Shown one piece after another: positions 7,973-17,063 of a stretch of 64,000 bases of DNA. Position 1 is the first letter of the stretch. Every line of letters starts with the position of its first letter. The position numbers were made by a program, and so were the translations under genes. This stretch comes from Halorubrum trapanicum (GTDB lineage: Archaea; Halobacteriota; Halobacteria; Halobacteriales; Haloferacaceae): positions 124,001 through 188,000 of the forward strand of contig NZ_AP017569.1 of the NCBI RefSeq assembly GCF_002355655.1, written 5' to 3'. The notes under the pieces were generated by a model. It saw only the letters and a program-made list of their open reading frames with translations. It searched no databases and was not told where the DNA came from.

Positions 7973-9256
7973 TCAGTTCCGGAGTTCGTCCATGTGGTCG
8001 ATCCGGCGCCGGACGAGGTCCGCCTTCCCGATGTCGTGGCGGATCCGGACGCGGTCGCCCGCGGCCGCCAGCGCGTTCTCGGCCTGTTCCTCGGCGGCCG
8101 CGATCGAGTCGCCGCGACCGACGACGGCGAACGCGCGCGACGTGGTCGTGTACAGGCGGCCGTCGCGCTCGTCGACGCTCGCGTAGTAGAGGAGCGCGTC
8201 GCCCGCGCCCTCCTCGTCGACCGCGATCTCCGCGCCCGCGTCGGGGTCGGTCGGGTAGCCGTCGGGAACCGCGTACTTACAGACGGTCGCCTCGCCCGAG
8301 AACGCGAGTTCGGGGAGCGACTCGCCGTCGCGCGCGGCGGCGAGCACGTCGACGAAGGGCGTGTCGAGGACGGGCAGCGTGTTCATCGCCTCGGGGTCGC
8401 CGAAGCGCGCGTTGAACTCGACGACCTTCGGCCCCTCGTCGGTGAGCATGAACTGGCCGTACAGCACGCCCTTGTAGTCCGGGAGGGCGTCGACGACGGC
8501 GTCCAGTACGTCGACGGCCGCGTCGTAGTCGCCCTCGGCCATGAACGGCAGCGAGAGGCCCGTGTCGGAGTACGACCCCATCCCGCCGGTGTTCGGCCCC
8601 TCGTCGCCCTCGTAGGCGCGCTTGTGGTCCTGGACTGCGGGAGTCGTTCGCACGTCGCCGTTGGCGACGAATGCCTGGATCGTGAACTCCTCGCCGACGA
8701 GCCGCTCTTCGAGGACGACCCGCTGGTAGTCGGAGTCGCGGAGGTACGCCTTCGCCTCTTCGGCGGTCACCTGATCGCCGATCACCTTCACGCCCTTGCC
8801 GCCGGTGAGCCCGGCGGGCTTGACCGCGAGGTCGCCGTCGTACTCGTCGATGTACTCGCGGGCCGCCGTCATGTCGTCGAACACCGCGTAGTCCGGACAG
8901 CCCGGGATCGCGTGTTCCTCCATGAACTCGCGCTGGTACGCCTTGTCCGTCTCCAGACGCGCCTCCGCCGCCCGGGGGCCGAACGCGTAGACGCCGGCGT
9001 CGTCGAGCGCGTCGGCGACGCCGGCCTCCAGCGCCGATTCGGGGCCGATGACCGCCAGGTCCGCGCCGACCGCGGTCGCGTAGTCGGCGACCGCGGCGGC
9101 GTCGGTCTCGTCGATCGCCTCGAAGCCCTCGGCGAGTCGCCGGATCCCCGGGTTCCGGACGCTCGCGCAGGCGTACAGCTCGCAGTCGTCCGCCACGGCG
9201 CGGGCGATCGCGTGTTCGCGCCCGCCGCCCCCCACCAAGAGTACGGTCTCCGTCAT
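7973..9256 (-). CDS. purD: Phosphoribosylamine-glycine ligase
   Basis: This 427-residue ATP-grasp enzyme makes GAR from phosphoribosylamine, glycine and ATP, the second step of purine synthesis. The N-terminal VLLVGGGGREHAIARAV is the PurD signature; the ATP-grasp core includes KPAGLTGGKGVKV, the lid region EEFTIQAFV and the metal-binding VVEFNARFGDPEAM. Full family length. It stands alone; no other pur gene is in the window. ATG 9256 gives the expected N-terminal MTETVLLVGGG. Confidence 0.97.
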   Translation of the reverse strand: MTETVLLVGGGGREHAIARAVADDCELYACASVRNPGIRRLAEGFEAIDETDAAAVADYATAVGADLAVIGPESALEAGVADALDDAGVYAFGPRAAEARLETDKAYQREFMEEHAIPGCPDYAVFDDMTAAREYIDEYDGDLAVKPAGLTGGKGVKVIGDQVTAEEAKAYLRDSDYQRVVLEERLVGEEFTIQAFVANGDVRTTPAVQDHKRAYEGDEGPNTGGMGSYSDTGLSLPFMAEGDYDAAVDVLDAVVDALPDYKGVLYGQFMLTDEGPKVVEFNARFGDPEAMNTLPVLDTPFVDVLAAARDGESLPELAFSGEATVCKYAVPDGYPTDPDAGAEIAVDEEGAGDALLYYASVDERDGRLYTTTSRAFAVVGRGDSIAAAEEQAENALAAAGDRVRIRHDIGKADLVRRRIDHMDELRN

Positions 9257-9398
9257 GTCCGACGGATACCCGCACGGTAGTGTAAGCCTTACTCTCTGTC
9301 CGGTCCGAGATACACATAATCGTGGTTGTTTTCTGGATTGAGGGCCGGCGCTCGTCCCGGTGCGGACGCCTTTTGCCCCGCCGGGCCGAATCGGGCGT

Positions 9399-11648
9399 AT
9401 GTCACAGCCGACCGAGCGGAACCGCCTCGACGGGGAGGCGAGTCCCTACCTCCAACAGCACGCGGACAACCCCGTTAACTGGCAGCCGTGGGGCGACGAG
9501 GCGTTCGAGCGAGCGCGCGAGCACGACGTGCCGGTGTTCGTCTCCATCGGCTACTCCTCGTGTCACTGGTGTCACGTCATGGCGGAGGAGAGCTTCGAGG
9601 ACGAGTCGGTCGCGAGCGTCGTGAACGAGTCGTTCGTCCCGATCAAGGTCGACCGCGAGGAGCGGCCGGACGTCGACAGCACGTTCATGACCGTCTGCCA
9701 GCTCGTCACGGGGGGCGGCGGGTGGCCGCTCTCGGCGTGGTGTACGCCCGAGGGGAAGCCGTTCTACGTCGGGACCTACTTCCCGCCCGAGCCGCGCCAG
9801 AATCACCCCGGCTTCCGCGGGCTCTGCGAGCGGATCGCCGACTCCTGGAGCGACCCCGAGCAGCGCGAGGAGATGAAGCGGCGCGCCGACCAGTGGGCCG
9901 AGAGCGCGCGCGACGAACTTGAGTCGGTGCCGACGCCGGACGCAGGAAATCCGGACGGTGAAGGCGACGCCTCGCCGTCGGGAGAGGACCTGCTCGACAC
10001 GGCCGCCGCGGCCGCGCTCCGCGGCTACGACGAGGAGTACGGCGGCTTCGGGAGCGGCGGCGCGAAGTTCCCGATGCCGGGACGGATCGACCTCCTCATG
10101 CGCGCGTACGCCGGCCGCGGCCGCGATGCGCTCCTCTCGGCCGCGACGGGGACCCTCGACGGGATGGCCCGCGGCGGGATGTACGACCAGATCGGCGGCG
10201 GGTTCCACCGCTACGCGGTCGACCGCGAGTGGACGGTCCCGCACTTCGAGAAGATGCTGTACGACAACGCCGAGCTGCCGATGGCGTACCTCGACGGCTA
10301 CCGCCTGTCGGGGGACCCCGCGTACGCCCGCGTGGCGAGCGAGTCGCTCGCGTTCCTCGACCGCGAGCTGCGCCACGACGACGGCGCGTTCTTCAGCACG
10401 CTCGACGCGCGGAGCCGGCCGCCCGAGAGCCGGCGGGGCGAGGACGAGAGCGAATCCGCCGAGGACGAGGACGTCGAGGGCGCCTTCTACGTCTGGACGC
10501 CCGAGGAGGTCGACGCCGTCCTCGACGAGCCGGCGGCGTCGCTCGCGAAGGAGCGGTACGGGATCCGGTCCGGCGGCAACTTCGAGCGCGGCACGACCGT
10601 CCCGACGATCGCGGCCTCGATCGAGGAGCTGGCCGCGGAGCGCGACCTCTCGTCCGACGGGGTCCGAGAGATTCTGACCGAGGCCCGAACGACGCTGTTC
10701 GACGCGCGGGAGTCGCGGCCGCGGCCCGCCCGCGACGAGAAGGTGTTGGCCTCGTGGAACGGGCGGGCGATCTCAGCGTTCGCGCGGGCCGGGAACGCCC
10801 TCGGCGAGCCGCACGCCGACATCGCCCGCGAGGCGCTCGACTTCTGCCGCGAGCGGCTCCACGATCCGGACGCCGAGACCGGCGCGCTCGCCCGGCGCTG
10901 GCTCGACGGCGACGTGCGCGGGCCGGGGTACCTCGACGACTACGCGTTCCTCGCGCGCGGCGCGCTCGACGTCTACGCCGCGACCGGCGACCCGGAGCCG
11001 CTCGGGTTCGCGCTGGAGTTGGCCGAGGACCTCGTCGACGAGTTCTACGACGCCGACGACGGGACGATCTACTTCACCCGCGACCTCGACAGCGAGGGGG
11101 CCGCGAAAGGCGGTGAGAGCGCCGGGGACGCCGACACCGGGCCGCTCATCGCGCGGCCGCAGGAATTCACCGACCGGTCGACGCCGTCGAGCCTCGGCGT
11201 CGCGGCCGAGACGCTCGCGCTCCTCGACGGCTTCCGGACCGACGGGGAGTTCCGCGAGATCGCCCGGCGCGTCGTGCGGACCCACGCGGACCGAGTCCGC
11301 GGGAGCCCGCTGGAACACGCCTCGCTCGTGCGGGCCGCGGACGTCGTCGAGACCGGCGGTATCGAGGTGACGATCGCCGCCGACGAGGTCCCCGCCGAGT
11401 GGCGCGAGACGCTCGGCGAGCGGTACCTGCCGGGCGCCCTCGTCGCGCCGCGCCCGGCCACGGAGGACGGACTCGACGAGTGGCTCGACCGACTCGACAT
11501 GACGGAGGCGCCGCCGATCTGGGCGGACCGCGACGCGACCGACGGCGAGGCGACCGCCTACGTCTGCGAGGGGTTCACCTGCTCGCCGCCGCGGACCGAG
11601 CTCGACGCGGCGCTGGAGTGGTTGGAGACGCGGGAGCCGTCGAAGTAG
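9399..11648 (+). CDS. Thioredoxin domain-containing protein, DUF255/YyaL family
   Basis: This 749-residue cytoplasmic protein is of the YyaL/SPATA20 type. The N-terminal thioredoxin-like domain (residues 1-170) begins NRLDGEASPYLQQHADNPVN and carries CHWCHVM in place of CxxC. The rest is an alpha-helical toroid like glycan-processing enzymes, with GGGFHRYAVDREWTVPHFEK and YDNAELPMAYLDGY conserved. Biochemical function is not established. ATG 9399 is preferred because the upstream extension is Pro/Arg-rich. The last codons are part of a 23-base tandem duplication that runs past the stop. Confidence 0.9.
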   Translation: MSQPTERNRLDGEASPYLQQHADNPVNWQPWGDEAFERAREHDVPVFVSIGYSSCHWCHVMAEESFEDESVASVVNESFVPIKVDREERPDVDSTFMTVCQLVTGGGGWPLSAWCTPEGKPFYVGTYFPPEPRQNHPGFRGLCERIADSWSDPEQREEMKRRADQWAESARDELESVPTPDAGNPDGEGDASPSGEDLLDTAAAAALRGYDEEYGGFGSGGAKFPMPGRIDLLMRAYAGRGRDALLSAATGTLDGMARGGMYDQIGGGFHRYAVDREWTVPHFEKMLYDNAELPMAYLDGYRLSGDPAYARVASESLAFLDRELRHDDGAFFSTLDARSRPPESRRGEDESESAEDEDVEGAFYVWTPEEVDAVLDEPAASLAKERYGIRSGGNFERGTTVPTIAASIEELAAERDLSSDGVREILTEARTTLFDARESRPRPARDEKVLASWNGRAISAFARAGNALGEPHADIAREALDFCRERLHDPDAETGALARRWLDGDVRGPGYLDDYAFLARGALDVYAATGDPEPLGFALELAEDLVDEFYDADDGTIYFTRDLDSEGAAKGGESAGDADTGPLIARPQEFTDRSTPSSLGVAAETLALLDGFRTDGEFREIARRVVRTHADRVRGSPLEHASLVRAADVVETGGIEVTIAADEVPAEWRETLGERYLPGALVAPRPATEDGLDEWLDRLDMTEAPPIWADRDATDGEATAYVCEGFTCSPPRTELDAALEWLETREPSK

Positions 11649-11673
11649 CGACGCGTGAGCCGTCGAAGTAGCG
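11628..11673. repeat. 23-bp tandem duplication spanning a stop codon
   Basis: Two adjacent 23-base copies (11628-11650 and 11651-11673) differ at one base. The first contains the last six codons and the TAG of the DUF255 gene; the second repeats the same TAG downstream at 11669-11671. Replication slippage is the simple explanation. Similar duplications lie at or just after three other gene ends in the window. Confidence 0.9.
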
Positions 11674-11751
11674 ATGCGGGCGGTCGCGCTCCTCGACGCC
11701 GGGTCCGACGGGAGACGGTACGTTTTACGGACCCCGGATCGCAGGGCGACC

Positions 11752-13020
11752 ATGGAGCGGCACGACCTCCTCTATCGCCTGTACGACGAGTTCGACGCGG
11801 AGACGCTCCGCGAACACCAGTCGTTCGTGGACCTGTTCCCTCCCGTCGACTCGCGGGTGGCGCTGGAGCACTGGGAGGAGGCCAGCGAGGAGCTCGACCG
11901 ACTGAAACGAGAGATCCGGGAGTCGCTGCCCGGGGGAGCCACCTACGCCGAGATCGCGGCCCACGCCGACCGGGAGGCGGCGTTCACCGCGCTTGACCTC
12001 CACGCGCGCTACGACCGCGCCGTCAACGCCCTCGTGTTGGACGTCGACGAGACGCTCCGGTCCGCGGGCGGCACGGACAACGAGATCCCCCGGGAGACGC
12101 TCCACGTGCTGACGGAGCTGCACGACGCCGGCATACCGATCGTCATCTGTACCGGCCAGACGCTGGAGAACGTGAAGGGGTTCATGATCCAGGGGCTCGG
12201 CAACGAGCTCGTCCACTCCGGGCGCTTCTCGATCGTCTACGAGGCCGGAAACGGCGTGTTCACCCCGGGCCACGGCTCGCGCACGAAGCGTCTGCTGTAC
12301 GACGACCTCGACGAGTCGGTCCGCGGGACCTTCGACGCGGTGCGGTCGCGGGCCCTCCCGGACGCGCCGGAGAACGTCCGCCGCGGCTGTCACCTCCAGG
12401 GAAACGAGTTCAACGTCACCCTGAAGCCCAACTTCGAGACCGGCGGCGCGGACGCCGAGGCCGTGATCGACGACGGGCTCGTCCACCTGATCGACCTGCT
12501 CGGCGAGGTCGTCGTCGATCGGGTCGCCGACGGCCTCGACGCGGACGGCGTCGATCCGGGAGACCGCGGCGCCGCGTGGGCGCGCGCCCACTACGCGGCG
12601 GCCGACCCCGAGATCCGGGAGGTGATCGAGGCGGCGGACGTCGACGACCCGGCCGAAACCGGCGCGGTTCCGGAGCCGGTCGCGTCGCTGTTCGACCGGA
12701 TAGACGTCGGCTACTACCGCGCCGACGCCGCGGAGATCAGCTCGCTGGAGCTGGACAAGGTCGCCGGCGTCGAGGCGGCGCTCGACGTGCTCGACGTTCG
12801 GGACCCGTTCCTCATGGTGATGGGCGACAGCAAGTCCGACCTCCGGGTGATGGAGTGGGTCGCCGAACGGGGGATGGGCGTCTCGGCGGCCCCCGAACAC
12901 GCCACCGCGGACGTGCTCTCGCACGTGCTCGACCGCGACGAGCTGGTGTTCGCGCGCGGGCAGTCCGCGGCGATGCTCCGGACCGTTTACGTCCTCAACC
13001 TACTGGCTCGCCTCGAGTAA
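11752..13020 (+). CDS. HAD-superfamily phosphatase, substrate unknown
   Basis: This 422-residue hydrolase has a helical N-terminal extension of about 90 residues and then a HAD core. Motif I is VLDVDETLRS, motif II ICTGQT and motif IV VMGDSKSDLRVMEW. A cap insertion of about 200 residues lies between motifs II and IV, as in Cof-type (HAD-IIB) sugar phosphatases. A sugar or polyol phosphate is plausible. Trehalose-6-phosphate is tempting given the trehalase 7 kb away, but nothing specific supports it. ATG 11752 follows the duplicated region; an upstream in-frame ATG at 11674 lies inside it. Confidence 0.8.
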   Translation: MERHDLLYRLYDEFDAETLREHQSFVDLFPPVDSRVALEHWEEASEELDRLKREIRESLPGGATYAEIAAHADREAAFTALDLHARYDRAVNALVLDVDETLRSAGGTDNEIPRETLHVLTELHDAGIPIVICTGQTLENVKGFMIQGLGNELVHSGRFSIVYEAGNGVFTPGHGSRTKRLLYDDLDESVRGTFDAVRSRALPDAPENVRRGCHLQGNEFNVTLKPNFETGGADAEAVIDDGLVHLIDLLGEVVVDRVADGLDADGVDPGDRGAAWARAHYAAADPEIREVIEAADVDDPAETGAVPEPVASLFDRIDVGYYRADAAEISSLELDKVAGVEAALDVLDVRDPFLMVMGDSKSDLRVMEWVAERGMGVSAAPEHATADVLSHVLDRDELVFARGQSAAMLRTVYVLNLLARLE

Positions 13021-13061
13021 GCCGCGTCGTAATTAAATATCCCCGTCACCTCGCTCCCTCC

Positions 13062-14180
13062 ATGTACGATTTCGTCGTCGTGGGCGCGGGCCCGCCGGGC
13101 TCCCGGTTCGCCCGGCGCGCGGCCGAGGCCGGCCGCGACGTCGTCGCCTTCGAGAAGGGGTCGGTCGGCGAGCCGCTCGCCTGCTCCGGGCACGTCTCCG
13201 ACGACGTGTGGGAGTACGTCCCCGACGGCGCCCGCGACGAGCTCCTCCAGAACCTGGTGTACGGCGCTCGCTTCCACGTCGGCGGTCAGGGGTCGAAGGC
13301 GTACCCGTTCTACAAGCGGGAGCCGGTGTCGAACGTGATCGACCGCGTCGGCCTCGACCGCGCACTCGCGGACTGCGCGCGCGAGGCCGGCGCCGACGTG
13401 CGAGAGAACCACACGGTCGTCGGCGTCGAGGAGCGGTCCGAGCGGGTCGTCGTCGACGTCAAGACGCCCGCGGGCGACGTGGAGCGGGTCGAGGCGCGGA
13501 TGGTCGCCGGCTGCGACGGGCCGACCTCGCGGGTGCGCCGCGCGCTCGACCTCCCGGAGCCGGACGAACTGCTCCACGGCGTCCTCGGGTTCGATCCGGA
13601 GCCGGACGCGGGCGACTTCGTCGACGTCCACCTCACCGCGCCGACGTTCTTCGCGTGGCGGATCCCCCGCGACGACGCGGGCGTCGAGTACGGGTTAGCG
13701 GCGCCGCCGAGCGAGGACGTGTCGGGGATGTTCGACCGGCTCACGGACGCGTACGGCGCGACGACCGACCGACGCTGCTCGGGGGCGATCCCCGTGGGCC
13801 CGCCGGCCCGGACGACGAGCGACCGCGGCTTCCTGATCGGCGACGCCGCCGCGCAGACGAAGCCGTTCACCGGCGGCGGCATCCTCTACGGGATGCGCGC
13901 GGCCGACGTCGCCGCGGCCGCGATCGACCCGCGCGACCCGGCGACGCTCGCCGACTACGAGTCCGGGTGGCGCGACGAGCTCGCCACGGAGATCCGGCTC
14001 GGAAAGGCGATCCGGCGGTGTTACTCGCTGCCCGAACCGATTCAGCGGGTCGGGCTGCGGGCGCTGTCGGGCGAGATCGGCGTCCACATGGACGAGCCGA
14101 CCTCGTTCTTTTCGGCGTCCAACCTGCGGTCGCTGTTCTCGCGGGGGCCCCCGCCGGAACAGAAAAGCCGCGGCGACTGA
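13062..14180 (+). CDS. FAD-dependent oxidoreductase, geranylgeranyl reductase family
   Basis: This 372-residue flavoprotein has the N-terminal dinucleotide fold DFVVVGAGPPGSRFARRAAE and the late FAD motif GFLIGDAAAQTKPFTGGGI, both typical of the GGR family. Archaeal members saturate the isoprenoid chains of membrane lipids or of quinones, so a membrane-surface role is likely, but haloarchaea carry several paralogues and the substrate cannot be fixed here. The region just upstream holds a TATA-like AATTAAAT at 13031-13038, close to the expected distance from ATG 13062 for a leaderless message. Confidence 0.87.
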   Translation: MYDFVVVGAGPPGSRFARRAAEAGRDVVAFEKGSVGEPLACSGHVSDDVWEYVPDGARDELLQNLVYGARFHVGGQGSKAYPFYKREPVSNVIDRVGLDRALADCAREAGADVRENHTVVGVEERSERVVVDVKTPAGDVERVEARMVAGCDGPTSRVRRALDLPEPDELLHGVLGFDPEPDAGDFVDVHLTAPTFFAWRIPRDDAGVEYGLAAPPSEDVSGMFDRLTDAYGATTDRRCSGAIPVGPPARTTSDRGFLIGDAAAQTKPFTGGGILYGMRAADVAAAAIDPRDPATLADYESGWRDELATEIRLGKAIRRCYSLPEPIQRVGLRALSGEIGVHMDEPTSFFSASNLRSLFSRGPPPEQKSRGD

Positions 14181-14205
14181 GTGGCGCTTCGACTCCGCTC
14201 GGTCG

Positions 14206-14691
14206 CTACTCCTCGACGACGTTCGCGAACGAGACGTTCTCGCGGACGCTCGTGATCTCGACGGTCGGCTCCTCGCCGGGCTCGGCGTCCGGGACGATGA
14301 CGACGTAGCCGCGCTCGATCTTCGCGATCCCGTCGCCCTTGTCGCCCAAGGTCTCGATCGTCACGTCCCGTACCTCGCCCTCCGAGACGGGCGGGTCCGG
14401 CTGTACCGCGCCGGCGGCGCCGCGAGAGGTGGGGCGCTGGCCGTCGTCGGACGCGGCCTCGCCCGAGCTACTGCTCGCGTCAGGGACGGAGGCGGCGTCG
14501 CCGTCGGCGGCGGACGCCGACCCCCCCTCGTCGGGCCCGGAGCGGTCTAAGACGGCGATCCGATACGTTTCCCCCTCGGTGACGCTTCCGTGTTCGATCT
14601 CCGAGGCGGGCACGGTGACGACGTAGTCGTCGCCGCGGGACTCCACCCGACCCGTGTACAGACACGCGAGAGAATCGGTGATTTCGACCAT
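14206..14691 (-). CDS. TRAM domain protein
   Basis: This 161-residue protein has an N-terminal small domain (residues 1-50, containing YTGRVESRGDDYVVTVPASE), a Ser/Asp/Ala-rich linker of about 55 residues, and a C-terminal TRAM domain (RDVTIETLGDKGDGIAKIER through SVRENVSFANVV). TRAM is a small beta-barrel that binds RNA, and stand-alone TRAM proteins are common in haloarchaea, where RNA-chaperone roles have been proposed. ATG 14691 was chosen; 14700, three codons upstream, is also possible. Confidence 0.88.
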   Translation of the reverse strand: MVEITDSLACLYTGRVESRGDDYVVTVPASEIEHGSVTEGETYRIAVLDRSGPDEGGSASAADGDAASVPDASSSSGEAASDDGQRPTSRGAAGAVQPDPPVSEGEVRDVTIETLGDKGDGIAKIERGYVVIVPDAEPGEEPTVEITSVRENVSFANVVEE

Positions 14692-14787
14692 GGGTGCCAT
14701 TGCGCGTACGGGGATGAAAAGCCACCTGTTCGGACGCGCGGCGTGCGAAGGTAAACGTTTACCCTGTTCCGAATGAACCGGGGTCGT

Positions 14788-16020
14788 ATGAGCCGTAACT
14801 ACGAGTCGCTCCACGACCCGAACGCGGAGTACACGATGCGGGAGCTCTCCGCCGAGACGATGGGGACCACCGGAACGCGCGGCGGCGGCCGCGACGTCGA
14901 GATCACGGACGTCCAGACGACGATGGTCGACGGGAACTTCCCGTGGACGCTCGTTCGCGTCTACACCGACGCGGGCGTCGTCGGCACCGGTGAGGCCTAC
15001 TGGGGCGCCGGCGTGCCCGAACTCATCGAGCGGATGAAGCCGTTCGTCGTCGGCGAGAACCCGCTCGACATCGACCGCCTCTACGAGCACCTCATCCAGA
15101 AGATGTCCGGCGAGGGCTCCGTCGAGGGCGTCACCGTCTCGGCCATCTCCGGCATCGAGGTCGCGCTCCACGACGTCGCCGGCAAGATCCTCGACGTCCC
15201 CGCCTACCAGCTGCTCGGCGGCAAGTACCGCGACAAGATGCGCGTCTACTGCGACTGCCACACCGAGGAGGAGGCCGATCCCGAGGCGTGCGCCGACGAG
15301 GCCGAGCGCGTCGTCGACGAGTTGGGCTACGACGCCCTGAAGTTCGACCTCGACGTGCCGAGCGGCTTCGAGAAGGACCGCGCGAACCGCCACCTCCGCC
15401 CCGGCGAGATCCGGCACAAGGCGGAGATCGTGGAGAAGGTCACCGAGCGCGTGAAGGACAAGGCCGACGTCTCCTTCGACTGCCACTGGACGTTCTCGGG
15501 CGGCTCCGCGAAGCGCCTCGCGGACGCCATCGAGGAGTACGACGTGTGGTGGCTCGAAGACCCCGTCCCGCCGGAGAACCTCGAGGTCCAGGAGGAGGTC
15601 ACGAAGAACACGACCACGCCGATCACGGTCGGCGAGAACCGCTACCGCGTCACCGAACTGCGCCGCCTCATCGAGAACCAGGCGGTCGACATCGTCGCGC
15701 CCGACCTACCGAAGGTCGGCGGCATGCGCGAGACCCGCAAGATCGCGGACGTGGCGAACCAGTACTACGTCCCGGTCGCGATGCACAACGTCGCCTCGCC
15801 GGTCGCGACGATGGCGGCGGCACACGTCGGCACCTCGATCCCGAACTCGCTCGCGATCGAGTACCACTCCTACGAGCTCGGCTGGTGGGAGGACCTCGTC
15901 GAGGAGGACGTCATCGAGGACGGCTACATCGAGGTGCCCGAGAAGCCGGGCCTCGGCCTCACGCTCGACATGGACACCGTCGAGGAGCACATGGTCGACG
16001 GCGAGACGTTGTTCGACTGA
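14788..16020 (+). CDS. gnaD: D-gluconate dehydratase, enolase superfamily
   Basis: This 410-residue mandelate racemase/enolase-family protein closely matches what I remember of the Haloferax gluconate dehydratase, which makes 2-keto-3-deoxygluconate in the semi-phosphorylative Entner-Doudoroff pathway. Metal ligands and catalytic residues fall in SFDCHWTFSG, WWLEDPVPPEN, ITVGENRYR and VAMHNVASPVA; the capping domain reads EAYWGAGVPELIERM. Sister D-xylonate dehydratases are similar, so sugar-acid specificity is not certain. ATG 14788 (MSRNYESL) is preferred to the ATG five codons upstream. Glucose released by the trehalase could reach this step after oxidation. Confidence 0.83.
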   Translation: MSRNYESLHDPNAEYTMRELSAETMGTTGTRGGGRDVEITDVQTTMVDGNFPWTLVRVYTDAGVVGTGEAYWGAGVPELIERMKPFVVGENPLDIDRLYEHLIQKMSGEGSVEGVTVSAISGIEVALHDVAGKILDVPAYQLLGGKYRDKMRVYCDCHTEEEADPEACADEAERVVDELGYDALKFDLDVPSGFEKDRANRHLRPGEIRHKAEIVEKVTERVKDKADVSFDCHWTFSGGSAKRLADAIEEYDVWWLEDPVPPENLEVQEEVTKNTTTPITVGENRYRVTELRRLIENQAVDIVAPDLPKVGGMRETRKIADVANQYYVPVAMHNVASPVATMAAAHVGTSIPNSLAIEYHSYELGWWEDLVEEDVIEDGYIEVPEKPGLGLTLDMDTVEEHMVDGETLFD

Positions 16021-16030
16021 GCGAAGCGAA

Positions 16031-16074
16031 GTCGAACTCGATAGGCGAGCGCAGCGAGCCTATCGGTGTTTGAC
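16031..16074. terminator. Hairpin between convergent genes, possible bidirectional terminator
   Basis: A 7-bp perfect stem, GATAGGC (16040-16046) with GCCTATC (16058-16064), holds an 11-base loop. It extends outward through GTCGAAC (16031-16037) and GTTTGAC (16068-16074), which pair with one G-U. It lies just after the gnaD stop and before the convergent PHP gene stop. There is no long T-run, so termination is inference. Confidence 0.4.
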
Positions 16075-16095
16075 GAGGCGTAAGCCGAAGTCAAG

Positions 16096-16896
16096 CTATT
16101 CCCCACTTGTTCTGGAGTCCGAAACGATTTCACCGATCCGCAGCGGCTCCAACCCGCGCCGGTCGAGTTCGGCCTCGACCTCCCGCGCTCGGGGCGCAAT
16201 CTCGTCCGGTTCGTGGCTGTCGGTCCCGACGGTCGCCCCGGTCCCCGCGTCGACGAGACGGTCGAGGAACGCGGGCGCCGGGTGGAACTCCCCGTAGTCG
16301 TCGAGCAGGCGTCCGGCGTTGATCTCCGGGGCGGTCCGCGAGCTCCGGAGGGCGTCGGCGACCGCGGCGTAGTGGTCCTCGGTCGCGAACCCGCGGAGGT
16401 GCGGGTTGCGCTCGATCAGGTCCGGGTGCGCGGCGACCGCGAACAGCTCCGACTCGACGAGCGAAACGAGCTTCTCGAAGTAGCGGTCGACCAGTTCGCG
16501 CCGCTCGGACTCCGGCTTGTCCGCGAAGTGCGAGCGCGTGTGGACGTTCGCGCCGTCGAGTTCGTGGACGCTGCCGACGGCGTAATCGAAGCCGGCGTCG
16601 TCGAGGAACTCCGCGATCGCGTCCTCGTGGGCGGGGTCGTAGTCCATCTCGACGGCGTCGAACACGTCGATGTCGACGTCCCCGCGGACCGCCTCGATCG
16701 CCTCGCGGCGCCGCTCGTACGTCAGGTCGAGGTTGAACCCCAACGCGCGCTTGTAGCGCCGCGCGCTCGGCTCCGGCGAGACGTTACAGTGGTCGGCGAG
16801 CCCGATCCCGTCGAGTCCGGCGTCCGCGGCCGCGTCGACCATCCACCGGAGGAACGCCCCGTCCGAGTAGTTCGTGTGGGCGTGGTAGTCGTACAC
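16096..16896 (-). CDS. PHP-domain phosphatase, histidinol-phosphatase-like
   Basis: This 266-residue metal-dependent phosphoesterase has PHP motif I as YDYHAHTNYSDGAF at the N-terminus, then GLADHCNV, the metal-binding Glu in DAVEMDYDP, VGSVHELDG, FAVAAHPDLIERNP and the C-terminal VGTDSHEPDEI. The set of His, Asp and Glu ligands appears complete. The HisK-type histidinol-phosphate phosphatase is the nearest characterised relative, but no his gene is nearby, so the substrate is open. It reads leftward and ends 76 bases from the gnaD stop. Confidence 0.86.
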   Translation of the reverse strand: MYDYHAHTNYSDGAFLRWMVDAAADAGLDGIGLADHCNVSPEPSARRYKRALGFNLDLTYERRREAIEAVRGDVDIDVFDAVEMDYDPAHEDAIAEFLDDAGFDYAVGSVHELDGANVHTRSHFADKPESERRELVDRYFEKLVSLVESELFAVAAHPDLIERNPHLRGFATEDHYAAVADALRSSRTAPEINAGRLLDDYGEFHPAPAFLDRLVDAGTGATVGTDSHEPDEIAPRAREVEAELDRRGLEPLRIGEIVSDSRTSGE

Positions 16897-17063
16897 GGTG
16901 GCCGTTCGTCACGGTCCGACTCGAAGGTTCGGGTCGCACGGACCGCGTTCGCACGCGAGACCCGGCCCCGGCGCGCCGCGATCGAACCAGCAACATGATC
17001 CGCGAAACTCGTTGAAAGTTCATTTAGAAAATTTTTTCTCACTGATGATTGGTTTATGATACC

